Part shown: one piece after another, positions 35,904 to 44,655 of the stretch
Numbering within the stretch: the first letter of the stretch is position 1
How the letters are laid out: each line of letters opens with the position of its first letter
Assembly: GCA_020637985.1 (NCBI GenBank)
Contig: JACKJK010000003.1
Location: 450,896-514,895 of the forward strand
DNA from: Rhodobiaceae bacterium
GTDB taxonomy: Bacteria > Pseudomonadota > Alphaproteobacteria > Rhizobiales > Tepidamorphaceae
Direction: 5' to 3'
Length of the DNA: 64,000 nucleotides
Notes under the pieces: generated by a model
Told to the model about the DNA's origin: nothing
Database searches by the model: none
What the model saw: only the letters and a program-made list of their open reading frames with translations
Translations under genes and position numbers: made by a program

Positions 35904-36935
35904 ATGCAGATTCGGAAAATGGCCCTTGCCGGGGCTGCCCTGCTGGCGCTGGCGACCAGTGCAAACGCTGAGGGCGAACTCAACATCTACAACTGGGGCA
36001 ACTACACCAGTCCCGAGCTGATCAAGAAGTTCGAGGAGACCTACAACGTCAAGGTCACCATCACGGACTACGATTCCAACACCACCGCGCTGACGAAGAT
36101 CGAGGCCGGCGGTCACGGCTTCGACATCGTCGTGCCGTCTGCCAACTACGTACCGATCTTCGTCGACAAGGGACTGCTGATGGAATCCCGTCCCGACCAG
36201 ATGGAGAACTTCAAGAACGTTTCCGCCCGCTGGCGCGATGTGCCGTGGGATCCGGGCCGCCACTTCACCGTGCCGTGGCAGTGGGGCTCGACTGGCATGG
36301 CCGTCAACAAGACCGCGTATGCCGGTGACCCGAATACGTCGGCGATCTTCCTCGATCCGCCCGCCGAACTCGTCGGCAAGGTCAACGTCGTTCCGGAAAT
36401 GAACGACATTATGGGCCTAGCCATCATGTATTTCGGCGGCGAGCCCTGCACCGAGGACAAGGCGGTGCTGAAGAAGGTGCGCGACCAGCTGATGGCCGCC
36501 AAGCCCAAGTGGCTGTCGATCGGATACGGCACCACCGACAAGCTGTCGAACAACGAGATGATGGCGTCGGTGAACTGGAACGGCTCGACCTTCCGCGCCC
36601 GCCTCGCCAACCCGAACGTCGTCTATGGCTATCCGAAGGAAGGCTACGTCATGTGGATGGATTCCGTCGCCATCCTCAAGGACGCCAAGAACGTCGAGAA
36701 CGCCAAGCTGTTCATGAACTTCATCATGGACCCGGAGAACGCGGCGATGATCTCGGCCTTCGCCCGTTACGCCAACGGCATCGACGGATCGGAAGCCTTC
36801 ATGCCGGAAGACATGAAGACGGCGCCGGAGATCAACGTGCCGGCCGAATTCGCCGACAAGGGCAAGTTCCTGCCGACCTGCAGCCCGGCCGCGCGTGAAC
36901 TCTACACCGCGATCTGGACCGAACTGCAGAAGTGA
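35904..36935 (+). CDS. potD: Spermidine/putrescine ABC transporter, periplasmic binding protein
   Basis: A 343-residue PotD/PotF-like solute-binding protein. The signal peptide is cut after the ANA in TSANAEGELN, and the mature protein begins ELNIYNWGNYTSPELIKKFE, the standard PotD opening. FDIVVPSANYVPIFVDKGLL and the tryptophan-rich VPWQWGSTGMAVN line the polyamine site. It is the last gene of potABCD, as an intrinsic terminator follows at once. Confidence 0.92.
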   Translation: MQIRKMALAGAALLALATSANAEGELNIYNWGNYTSPELIKKFEETYNVKVTITDYDSNTTALTKIEAGGHGFDIVVPSANYVPIFVDKGLLMESRPDQMENFKNVSARWRDVPWDPGRHFTVPWQWGSTGMAVNKTAYAGDPNTSAIFLDPPAELVGKVNVVPEMNDIMGLAIMYFGGEPCTEDKAVLKKVRDQLMAAKPKWLSIGYGTTDKLSNNEMMASVNWNGSTFRARLANPNVVYGYPKEGYVMWMDSVAILKDAKNVENAKLFMNFIMDPENAAMISAFARYANGIDGSEAFMPEDMKTAPEINVPAEFADKGKFLPTCSPAARELYTAIWTELQK

Positions 36936-36945
36936 CGTGACGCCG

Positions 36946-36972
36946 GCGGAGGGCTTCGGCCCTCCGCCTTTC
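36946..36972 (+). terminator. Intrinsic terminator of potABCD
   Basis: A 10-bp stem GGCGGAGGGC / GCCCTCCGCC closed by a TTCG tetraloop (36956-36959), followed by TTT. It lies 10 nt after the potD stop and before the amidase gene. Confidence 0.85.
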
Positions 36973-36991
36973 ATTCCCCCGGACCAACTCC

Positions 36992-38407
36992 ATGCACGAC
37001 CTGACCGGTCTTTCCGCGGTTGATCTGTCCGCGGCCATCGCGCGCGGTGATGTTTCCTGCGTCGAGGTCATGCAGGCCTTCCTTGACCGCATCGACGCCC
37101 TCAATCCGAAGCTCAACGCCATCGTCGCTCTGCGCCCGCGCGAGGAGTTGCTGGCCGAGGCGCGCGCCGCCGATAACGCGCCGCGCAAGGGCTGGCTGCA
37201 CGGTTTGCCGTTCGCCATCAAGGACCTCGCCGACACAGCCGGGATCGTCACCGCGCGCGGCTCGCCGATCTATGCCGGCCATGTTCCCGCGCAAGACAGC
37301 CTGCTGGCCGAACGCGTCCGCGCAGCCGGCGCGATCGTCATCGGCAAGACGAATACGCCGGAATTCGGCATGGGCTCGCACACCTACAACCCCGTCTACG
37401 GCACCACGCTGAACCCCTACGACACGACGAAATCCGCCGGCGGGTCGAGCGGCGGGGCAGGGGCGGCGCTGGCAGCGCGCCTGCTGCCGGTCGCCGACGG
37501 TTCCGACATGATGGGGTCGCTGCGCAATCCGGCAGCCTACAACAACGTCTATGGCTTCCGCCCCAGCTACGGGCGCGTGCCCGCCGACAACGTCGGCGAC
37601 GTCTACCTGCACGAACTTGCCACCGACGGACCAATGGGCCGCAGTGTGCGCGACGTCGCCATGCTGCTCGACACGCTCGCCGGCCCCGATCCCCGCCAGC
37701 CGCATTGTTTGCCCAAAGAGCCCAGTTTCGCCGGCCGCCTCGATGCCGATGTCCGCGGCAGGCGGATCGGCTGGCTTGGCGACTGGGATGGCTTCTTCGC
37801 CATCGAGCCGGACATGCTGGCGCTGTGCGAAGGTGCTCTGGACGCATTCGCCGATCTCGGCTGTCGCGTGGAACCGGTCGTGCCGGAGTTCGATCCGAAA
37901 GCCGTTTGGGATGCCTGGCTAACGCTGCGCCACTGGGCGATCTCGGCATTGCGGCAGGTGGAATACGCCGACCCGCACAAACGCGCGCTCCTGAAACCGG
38001 AGGCCATCTGGGAGATCGAGGGAGGCCTCAAGCTCTCCGCGCTCGATGTTCACCGTGCAAGCGTCATCCGGTCCGACTGGCTGCGCTGCGTAACGGGCCT
38101 GTTCGACCGCTATGACGCGCTTGTCCTGCCGAGCGCGCAGCTCTTTCCCTTCGATGCCGCGATCACGTGGCCAGCCAGGGTTGCCAACCGGGCGATGACG
38201 ACCTACCACCAGTGGATGGCCGTGGTCGTCCCGGTTTCGCTGCTCGGCCTGCCGGCGCTCGGAATGCCCGCGGGCTTCGGGCCGGGCGGTCTGCCCGGCG
38301 GTATCCAGTTGTTCGGGCGCCCCGGCGCGGATGCCGCGATCCTGCAGCTTGGCCACGCTTATCACCAGGCGACGCACTGGCCCGCCCGCCGCCCGCCAGA
38401 CCAATGA
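36992..38407 (+). CDS. Amidase-signature family amidase
   Basis: A 471-residue amidase of the GatA/FAAH superfamily. The Ser-cisSer-Lys triad is Lys77 (FAIKDLADTAG), the serine pair 152-153 (SAGGSSGGAG) and the nucleophile Ser176 (ADGSDMMGSLRNPA). It would hydrolyse a carboxamide. It begins 20 bp after the potABCD terminator and converges on an acetylpolyamine amidohydrolase, so a polyamine amide or a related nitrogen compound is a reasonable but unproven substrate. It is not GatA: there are no gatB/gatC genes and the lid sequences differ. Confidence 0.88.
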   Translation: MHDLTGLSAVDLSAAIARGDVSCVEVMQAFLDRIDALNPKLNAIVALRPREELLAEARAADNAPRKGWLHGLPFAIKDLADTAGIVTARGSPIYAGHVPAQDSLLAERVRAAGAIVIGKTNTPEFGMGSHTYNPVYGTTLNPYDTTKSAGGSSGGAGAALAARLLPVADGSDMMGSLRNPAAYNNVYGFRPSYGRVPADNVGDVYLHELATDGPMGRSVRDVAMLLDTLAGPDPRQPHCLPKEPSFAGRLDADVRGRRIGWLGDWDGFFAIEPDMLALCEGALDAFADLGCRVEPVVPEFDPKAVWDAWLTLRHWAISALRQVEYADPHKRALLKPEAIWEIEGGLKLSALDVHRASVIRSDWLRCVTGLFDRYDALVLPSAQLFPFDAAITWPARVANRAMTTYHQWMAVVVPVSLLGLPALGMPAGFGPGGLPGGIQLFGRPGADAAILQLGHAYHQATHWPARRPPDQ

Positions 38408-38414
38408 TTCCGCC

Positions 38415-39443
38415 TCAGGCGCCGAGGAAACCTTCCAGCACGTTCACCGTGTTGATGCCGACCGCCTCGATCGCGTAGCCGCCTTCCATGCAGAAGAGCG
38501 TCGGCAGCCCGAGTTTCTCGATGCGCCGCCCGCAATCGGTGAAGTCGTCCGATTGCAGCTTGAAGAAGCTGATCGGGTCGTCCTTGAAGGCATCGACGCC
38601 GAGCGAGACGACGAGCGCTTCCGCGCCGAAGCCGCGTATCCGCGCAATGGCATCGTCGAGCGCCTCGCACCAGACGGAGTAGGGCGTCCCCGGCGCCATC
38701 GGATAGTTGGCCGTCGCGCCTTCGCCGTCTCCCGCGCCGGTCTCGTCGGCATATCCAAGGAAGTAGGGGAACGCGTCCTCGGGTTGGCCATGCAGGGAAG
38801 CGAAGAACACGTCGCCGCGTTCGTAGAAGATGTCCTGCGTGCCGTTGCCATGGTGGAAATCGACGTCGAGGACGGCGACACGAGCCGCCCCGTTCTGGCG
38901 GAACATCTCGGCTGCGATGGCCACGTTGTTGAGGAAGCAATAGCCGCCGTACATGTCGCTTGCGGCATGGTGGCCGGGCGGGCGGCACAGCGCGAACGCG
39001 GCGCGCTCACCGGCGGCAACGGCGCGTTGGGCTGCCTGCGCGGAGGCGCATGACGACAGCGCGGCCTCCCAGGTGCCCGACGTCATCGCGGTCTCCAGCG
39101 CCAGCGCGTAGTAGCCGACCTTGCCGTCGATGTGGTTGGGGCAGCGCGCCTGCATGCGCCGGGCCGGATAGCTCGCCGGCATGACCTCTCCCGAAAAGCC
39201 TGCCGCCTTCCATTCCTCCCAGGCCGATTGCAGGAAGGCCAGAAAGCCGGCGTCGTGAATGCGCTGCACCGGCGCCAGGTCCACCGGTCCGGGATCGACG
39301 GGCTTGGCGAAGCCGCGCTCGCCCAGGCGGTTGAGGATGTATTCGACCCGCGATGGCCGCTCGAACGGCGTGACGAACTGGCCGCCGAAGAGTTCTGCCT
39401 GGGGGAAGTGCAAACGATGGCGTTCGCTGAAGTAGGTGCGCAT
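38415..39443 (-). CDS. aphA: Acetylpolyamine amidohydrolase (class II HDAC-like)
   Basis: 342 residues that align end to end with the Mycoplana ramosa acetylpolyamine amidohydrolase as I recall it (about 341 residues). Shared blocks include CRPPGHHAA with the catalytic His pair, DVDFHHGNGTQDIFYERGDVFFASLHG with zinc ligands, SLGVDAFKDDPISFFKL and FCMEGGYAIE. It removes acetyl groups from N-acetylated polyamines such as acetylputrescine or acetylspermidine. ATG 39443 matches the family N-terminus (MRTYFSERH); 39473 is an earlier ATG. It lies next to the polyamine transporter and the amidase. Confidence 0.92.
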   Translation of the reverse strand: MRTYFSERHRLHFPQAELFGGQFVTPFERPSRVEYILNRLGERGFAKPVDPGPVDLAPVQRIHDAGFLAFLQSAWEEWKAAGFSGEVMPASYPARRMQARCPNHIDGKVGYYALALETAMTSGTWEAALSSCASAQAAQRAVAAGERAAFALCRPPGHHAASDMYGGYCFLNNVAIAAEMFRQNGAARVAVLDVDFHHGNGTQDIFYERGDVFFASLHGQPEDAFPYFLGYADETGAGDGEGATANYPMAPGTPYSVWCEALDDAIARIRGFGAEALVVSLGVDAFKDDPISFFKLQSDDFTDCGRRIEKLGLPTLFCMEGGYAIEAVGINTVNVLEGFLGA

Positions 39444-39662
39444 GGTTCGTGGCTCGCCTCTTGTCATGGCCATGGCGCGAGCCTAGCCGACGCGTGCCCG
39501 CGCCAGCAATCGCGACAGCGACTTTCTGTTGCATTTGCCATCGGGCCTGACTTAGAAAGCGCGAGTCCACTGCTGCGGCGACCGCTGCAGCGGGGCGGCG
39601 CCGGTCGCCGAGGGCCGTATACGGTCCGACGCCGGCGAATCGCGGACGGGAAATCTGGACAA

Positions 39663-39736
39663 GGCCACGTGGCGGAGTGGTGACGCAGCGGACTGCAAAT
39701 CCGTATACCCCGGTTCGATTCCGGGCGTGGCCTCCA
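39663..39736 (+). tRNA. tRNA-Cys (anticodon GCA)
   Basis: A 74-nt cloverleaf with encoded CCA at 39734-39736. The acceptor GGCCACG pairs with CGTGGCC, the anticodon loop is CTGCAAA and the T-arm CCGGTTCGATTCCGG. Confidence 0.95.
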
Positions 39737-39916
39737 GTTCCCCGGTTCGCCCTCCGAAAGGGCGCCGGCTTCCGGGATTGCAACACTTTCCCCCTTATAT
39801 CGCTAACCAGCGCTTGAGGCGCGGGCGCGCTCGTTCTATGACGTGAGGGATTGCAGGCGGGTGCCGCGCAATGCGGTGGCACCCGGCAAAGGCGACTGGA
39901 CACGGGGCTTGCGGAA

Positions 39917-40579
39917 ATGGATTTCGTGGATTCGCGCGCGCGCATGGTGGATTCCCAGCTGCGGCCCAACGCAGTGACCGATTCGCGCATCATCCAGGCC
40001 ATGCTCGACGTACGGCGCGAGGCATTCGTCCCGGCTGCAAAGCGCCCCTTGGCTTATCTGGACGACGACCTCCTCGTCTCCACGCCGCAGTCCGGCGGGC
40101 GCTATCTCATGGAACCGATGATTTTCGCGCGGTTGCTGCAACTAGCCGACATCAGCGCCGACGACCTTGTCCTCGATGTCGGCGTCGCCACCGGTTACAG
40201 CGCGGCAGTCATTTCGCGGCTTGCCAGCGCCGTGGTCGGCCTTGAATCGGACGCCGAACTCGCTGAGCAGGCGTCTTCCAGCCTCATGTCCGAAGGCTAC
40301 GACAATGTCGCGGTGTTCACCGGCGCCCTTGAGGCTGGCCTCACCGACCAGGCGCCGTATGACGTGATCGTCGTCGAAGGGGCCGTCGGGCAGGTGCCGG
40401 ACAGCCTGCTGGCCCAGTTGCGCGATGGCGGGCGTCTGGTTGCCGTCGTCCAGGCGGGTCCCGTGGGACATGCGACACTTTTTCGCAAGATCGATTCCAC
40501 TTGCGAGGGCGCGGTGTCCTTCGATGCCAATATCCGGCCGCTTCCGGGATTTGCACGCCCGCAATCGTTTGAATTCTGA
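39917..40579 (+). CDS. pcm: Protein-L-isoaspartate O-methyltransferase family protein
   Basis: A 220-residue SAM-dependent methyltransferase of the PCMT family. It opens MDFVDSRARMVDSQLRPNAVTD, and the SAM motif I is VLDVGVATGYSAAV (DxGxATGY). It is shorter in its repair-specific N-terminal part than E. coli Pcm and is annotated this way in rhizobia because it always precedes tolC. Repair of isoaspartyl residues is assumed from the family, but the substrate may differ. tolC follows after about 300 bp. Confidence 0.85.
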   Translation: MDFVDSRARMVDSQLRPNAVTDSRIIQAMLDVRREAFVPAAKRPLAYLDDDLLVSTPQSGGRYLMEPMIFARLLQLADISADDLVLDVGVATGYSAAVISRLASAVVGLESDAELAEQASSSLMSEGYDNVAVFTGALEAGLTDQAPYDVIVVEGAVGQVPDSLLAQLRDGGRLVAVVQAGPVGHATLFRKIDSTCEGAVSFDANIRPLPGFARPQSFEF

Positions 40580-40880
40580 TCCGGATTCGCCCGTTTCGCT
40601 TTGCCGCGCACGCCCAGCGGCTACGGTCAGCATGCTGACACCACGTCAGTTGTGGCCCAATGTCCCCACCTGGCAGGAAAACCGGCTCCGCGCTGGCGAG
40701 TGTGGTTGCAATCGTATTGGCCTCAACTAGTGTTTGTCATCCATGCCGGGAGCGACAACCTCGCTGACGAGGGCGGCGGCGTGGGAACAGGGAATTCGAA
40801 CCGGTAGCCGAACGGGCAGGCCGGGTCTCGGGCAAAGAGGCAGTTGGCGGAAGCAATCCGCACGACAGGAGTTCGGTAGC

Positions 40881-42269
40881 GTGCCGGTGTCTGGACAGTC
40901 ACGTAGCATTTCGCGCGCAGCGAAGGCGTTGGCGACGGCGGTCGGCCTGTTCGCCGCCATGCCCGCGTCGGCGGAAACAATCTATTCCGCTCTTGCCAAT
41001 GCCTACATGGCCAACCCGACGCTCAATGCGGCGCGCGCCGAGGCGCGTGCCGTCGACGAGGGTGTCGCGCAGGCCCTGTCCGGATGGCGCCCGACAGTCA
41101 CTGGCGAGGCCTCGATCGGCCAGCGTTACACGACCAGCACGCCATCGACCAGCACCGACAAGACCACCTCACCGGGCACCGTCGGTGTCACCGTCAACCA
41201 GCCGCTGTTTCGCGGCTACCGCACCATCAATTCCACCAAGCAGGCGGAAGCCGCCGTTCGCGCGGCGCATGAATCCCTGCGCAACACCGAGCAGAACGTG
41301 CTCCTTCAGGCGGTGCAGGCCTACGCCGACGTCGTCCGCGATTCCGCGATTGTCCAGCTGCGCCAGAACAACCTTTCGGTGCTTGGCGAACAGCTGCGCG
41401 CCACCCAGGACCGCTTCACGGTCGGCGAAGTCACGCGCACCGACGTCGCGCAGGCGCGCGCCAGCGTCAGCGCCGCGCAGTCGCAGCTCAACGCCGCCCA
41501 GGCACAGCTCCTGACAAGCCGCGCGAACTATATCCAGGTCGTCGGCCGCGAGCCCTCGAAACTCGAAGCGCCGAAGGCCAAGTCCAAGGGGATGCCGGGT
41601 TCCCTCGATGATGCGATTGCCGCGAGCCGCAGCAATCACCCCGCGATACTTGCAGCCCGCTACGGCGAGGAATCGGCCGCTTTCGCCATCAAGGTCGCCG
41701 AGGGAGCGTTGCTGCCTTCTCTGTCCCTGCAGGGGAGTGTGACCTATAACACCGAGCCGTCGGGCGCATTGGCGAATTCGTTCAATGCGCAGATTCTTGG
41801 TGTGCTGTCCGTGCCGATCTACCAAGGGGGCGGCGAGTACTCTTCCGTCCGCCAGGCCAAACAGGTTCGCACGCAGCGTATGCTCGAGGTCGATGTGGCG
41901 CGCGCCCAGGTGCAGGCGTCCGTGCTGTCCGCATGGGGCGGCCTTCAGGCTGCGAATGCCTCGATCCAGTCCGCGCAGTCGCAGATCGACGCCTCGCAGA
42001 TCGCGCTCAACGGCGTGAGAGAGGAAGCACGCGTCGGCCAGCGTACCACGCTCGACGTGCTCAATGCCCAGCAGGACCTGCTGGATGCCCGCGTTTCGCG
42101 CGTCATAGCCGAGCACGACCAGGTCGTGGCGTCCTACTCGCTCTATGCCGCGGTGGGCCGCCTGCAGGCCTCGCGTCTCGGCTTGCAGGTGCGCGAGTAC
42201 AAGCCCGAAACGAACGCCCGCCAGGTGCGCGACAAATGGTTCGGGCTGCGCACGTCCGACGGGCAGTAG
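40881..42269 (+). CDS. tolC: TolC family outer-membrane channel protein
   Basis: 462 residues from a GTG with AGGAG nine bases upstream. The signal peptide ends in MPASA before ETIYSALANAY, which begins the mature TolC. Two repeats of alpha-hairpins follow (LRATQDRFTVGEVTRTDVAQARA and NGVREEARVGQRTTLDVLNAQQDLLDARV), the two halves of the trimeric tunnel. It serves as the outer-membrane duct for type I secretion and drug efflux. The two RTX proteins encoded at the right end of the window would need such a channel, though no ABC/MFP partner is in view. Confidence 0.93.
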   Translation: MPVSGQSRSISRAAKALATAVGLFAAMPASAETIYSALANAYMANPTLNAARAEARAVDEGVAQALSGWRPTVTGEASIGQRYTTSTPSTSTDKTTSPGTVGVTVNQPLFRGYRTINSTKQAEAAVRAAHESLRNTEQNVLLQAVQAYADVVRDSAIVQLRQNNLSVLGEQLRATQDRFTVGEVTRTDVAQARASVSAAQSQLNAAQAQLLTSRANYIQVVGREPSKLEAPKAKSKGMPGSLDDAIAASRSNHPAILAARYGEESAAFAIKVAEGALLPSLSLQGSVTYNTEPSGALANSFNAQILGVLSVPIYQGGGEYSSVRQAKQVRTQRMLEVDVARAQVQASVLSAWGGLQAANASIQSAQSQIDASQIALNGVREEARVGQRTTLDVLNAQQDLLDARVSRVIAEHDQVVASYSLYAAVGRLQASRLGLQVREYKPETNARQVRDKWFGLRTSDGQ

Positions 42270-42455
42270 ACCGGCTCGCACGAGCAAGTGCGCTCGCCGG
42301 TTGCGGCCTCCAAATGCGCCGTGGATAGAACGGCCCCGGCCTTTTGCCCGCCGGGTCAAACTGCGATACTTCATGACTGATCGATGATTCTCTGCCGGGT
42401 TACGGCCTTGGGGCAGGCTAGAGGTGGGAATCGATCTGGCGGCGGAGCGGGGCAT

Positions 42456-43079
42456 ATGTCTAAAGCGGCGCAACAGAGCGAACCGTCGATGGAGGAAATC
42501 CTTGCCTCCATCCGGAAGATCATTTCGGATGAGAACGGCAGCGCCGGTTCTGCCGCGAAGGCTGCCGTCGCCGCGGCCGCGCCTGAACCCGTTGCCGCCG
42601 CGCCTGAAAAAAAGCCTCAGCCTGAGCCGCAACCTGAACCGGTCGATGACATCTTCGAGTTGACCGATGACATGGTGGCCGAGGAATCGGCAGCAGAGCC
42701 GATGAAAGTCGAACCCCAGGTGCCGGAAGTCGATTTCCTCGACGATGTTGAGGATGCGGTTGCCGCCGCTCCGGAACCCGCCCCGCAACCGGCCCCGGCC
42801 TCAGCCGCCAAGGCTTCGCCGCCGCCGCGGCCGGCCGCGCAACCGGCACAGCCAAGTCCCGCCGGGCGGTTGCTGTCGCCGACCACCGATCAGGTCGTCG
42901 GTTCGGCGTTCAGCAAGCTTGCCAGCACGATCCTGACCCGCGACGCCCATACGCTGGAAGACCTGGTGAAGGACATGCTTCGTCCCATGCTGCAGGAGTG
43001 GCTCGACGACAACCTGCCGCAACTCGTCGAAAAGCTGGTGCGCGAGGAAATCGAACGCGTTTCGCGCGGCGGGCATTGA
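42456..43079 (+). CDS. popZ: Polar organising protein PopZ (DUF2497)
   Basis: 207 residues with the PopZ layout: an N-terminal helix (SEPSMEEILASIRKIISDEN), a long Pro/Ala/Glu-rich disordered middle (about residues 45-140), and a C-terminal oligomerisation region (TLEDLVKDMLRPMLQEWLDDNLPQLVEKLVREEIERV). PopZ forms a polar microdomain that anchors the chromosome origin and cell-cycle regulators. It follows tolC, as in other rhizobia, but valS, normally next, is missing. Confidence 0.93.
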   Translation: MSKAAQQSEPSMEEILASIRKIISDENGSAGSAAKAAVAAAAPEPVAAAPEKKPQPEPQPEPVDDIFELTDDMVAEESAAEPMKVEPQVPEVDFLDDVEDAVAAAPEPAPQPAPASAAKASPPPRPAAQPAQPSPAGRLLSPTTDQVVGSAFSKLASTILTRDAHTLEDLVKDMLRPMLQEWLDDNLPQLVEKLVREEIERVSRGGH

Positions 43080-43250
43080 ATTCGGTCCAGCGTTTTGCGG
43101 ATCTCCCACGGACGCGCGGAAGGTCCGGCAATCTGATTCCCCCGGCATTGCGTGCCGTCTTTCCTACGCGGTGCCAAACGGCTACAACGCGATACGGCTC
43201 GGCACCCACCCGTTGTGCATCCTGTTCCGGGCCGCGATGGGGCTTGGAAC

Positions 43251-44627
43251 ATGAAAGTCGTGATTTGCGGAGCCGGTCAGGTCGGATTCGGTATAGCCGA
43301 ACGTCTGGCAGCCGAGGACAACGACGTTGCGATCGTCGATTTTTCGCCGCGCCTGATCCAGCAGATCACCGAAGTCCTGGATGTGCGCGGCATCGTGGGT
43401 CACGGCGCGCATCCCGACACACTCGTGCAGGCCGGCATAGAGCAGGCCGACATGATCATCGCCGCCACGCTCTACGACGAAGTCAACATGGTTGCCTGCC
43501 AGGTCGCACACTCGTTGTTCAACGTGCCGACGAAAATCGCCCGGATCCGGTCGCAGAGCTACCTGGAGCCGCACTGGCGCGATCTCTTCTCCAACGAGAA
43601 CATGCCGATTGACGTCATCATCTCGCCGGAGATCGAGGTCGGCGAGATGGTGTTGCGCCGCCTGGAGCTTCCTGGCGCATTCGACACGGTTTCCTTCGCC
43701 GACAATCACGCGGTCGTGGCCGGCGTGACCTGCGAGGAAACCTGCCCGATCGTGGACACCCCGCTCAGCCAGCTCACCGACCTTTTCCCCGATCTGAAAT
43801 CGGTAATCGTGGGTGTCTACCGCGACGGCCGGCTGTTCGTCCCGCGCAGTTCCGACCAGCTCCTGGTGGGGGATATCGCCTATTTCGTTGCCGCCCGGGA
43901 CCAGGTGCGCCGCACGTTGGGGATTTTCGGCCACGAGGAACGCGAGGCCAACCGGGTCGTGATTTGCGGCGGCGGAAACATCGGCTTGTATGTGGCCCGC
44001 GAATTGGAGACCAGGCAGGCGTCGGCGCGCGTGAAACTCATCGAACAGTCGCGCGATCGCGCGATCACCATCGCCGACCAGCTGCAGCGTTCCGTCGTCC
44101 TGCACGGCAGCGCGCTGGACGAGGAAATCCTGCGTGAGGCCGATGCCGCGGAAGCCGATACGGTGGTGGCGCTGACGAACAACGACGAGGTCAATGTGCT
44201 GTCCTGTGTCATCGCGCGCCGGCTTGGCGTGCCGAGCACGCTGGCGCTCGTCAATAATCGCGCCTATCCCGATCTCGTTCGTTCCCTCGGCATCACGGCC
44301 CACGTCAACCCGCGGCAGATCACCGTTTCCAAGATCCTCCAGCACGTCCGCCGCGGCCGCATCCGCGGTGTCCATTCGATCCAGAACGGCATGGCGGAGA
44401 TCATCGAGGCGGAAGCCCTGGAGACATCGCCGCTGGTCGGCAGGCCGCTGCGCGAGATCCTGCTCAGCGACGACATGCGCATCGGCGCGATCTATCGCAA
44501 CGGCGAACTCATTATCCCGCGCGGCGCGACCCAGATCCAGGCACACGACCGGATCGTCATTTTCGCAATGCAGAAGGCCGTCCGCCAGGTCGAACAGATG
44601 TTCCGCGTGTCGATCGAGTTCTTCTGA
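43251..44627 (+). CDS. trkA: Trk potassium uptake system, NAD-binding protein TrkA
   Basis: 458 residues with two RCK modules, each an NAD-binding domain plus a TrkA-C domain. The nucleotide motifs are GAGQVGFGIAERLA near residue 7 and GGGNIGLYVARELE near 237. It gates the TrkH channel in response to nucleotides on the cytoplasmic face. trkH follows 28 bp later. In many rhizobia trkA lies behind ntrBCYX; here it lies behind popZ. Confidence 0.93.
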   Translation: MKVVICGAGQVGFGIAERLAAEDNDVAIVDFSPRLIQQITEVLDVRGIVGHGAHPDTLVQAGIEQADMIIAATLYDEVNMVACQVAHSLFNVPTKIARIRSQSYLEPHWRDLFSNENMPIDVIISPEIEVGEMVLRRLELPGAFDTVSFADNHAVVAGVTCEETCPIVDTPLSQLTDLFPDLKSVIVGVYRDGRLFVPRSSDQLLVGDIAYFVAARDQVRRTLGIFGHEEREANRVVICGGGNIGLYVARELETRQASARVKLIEQSRDRAITIADQLQRSVVLHGSALDEEILREADAAEADTVVALTNNDEVNVLSCVIARRLGVPSTLALVNNRAYPDLVRSLGITAHVNPRQITVSKILQHVRRGRIRGVHSIQNGMAEIIEAEALETSPLVGRPLREILLSDDMRIGAIYRNGELIIPRGATQIQAHDRIVIFAMQKAVRQVEQMFRVSIEFF

Positions 44628-44655
44628 TCGTGCCGGCGCGCGGGACTGCCCCAAG

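Noticed and set aside
39748..39764. A small hairpin after tRNA-Cys considered as a terminator
   Set aside because: Only six base pairs and no following U tract.
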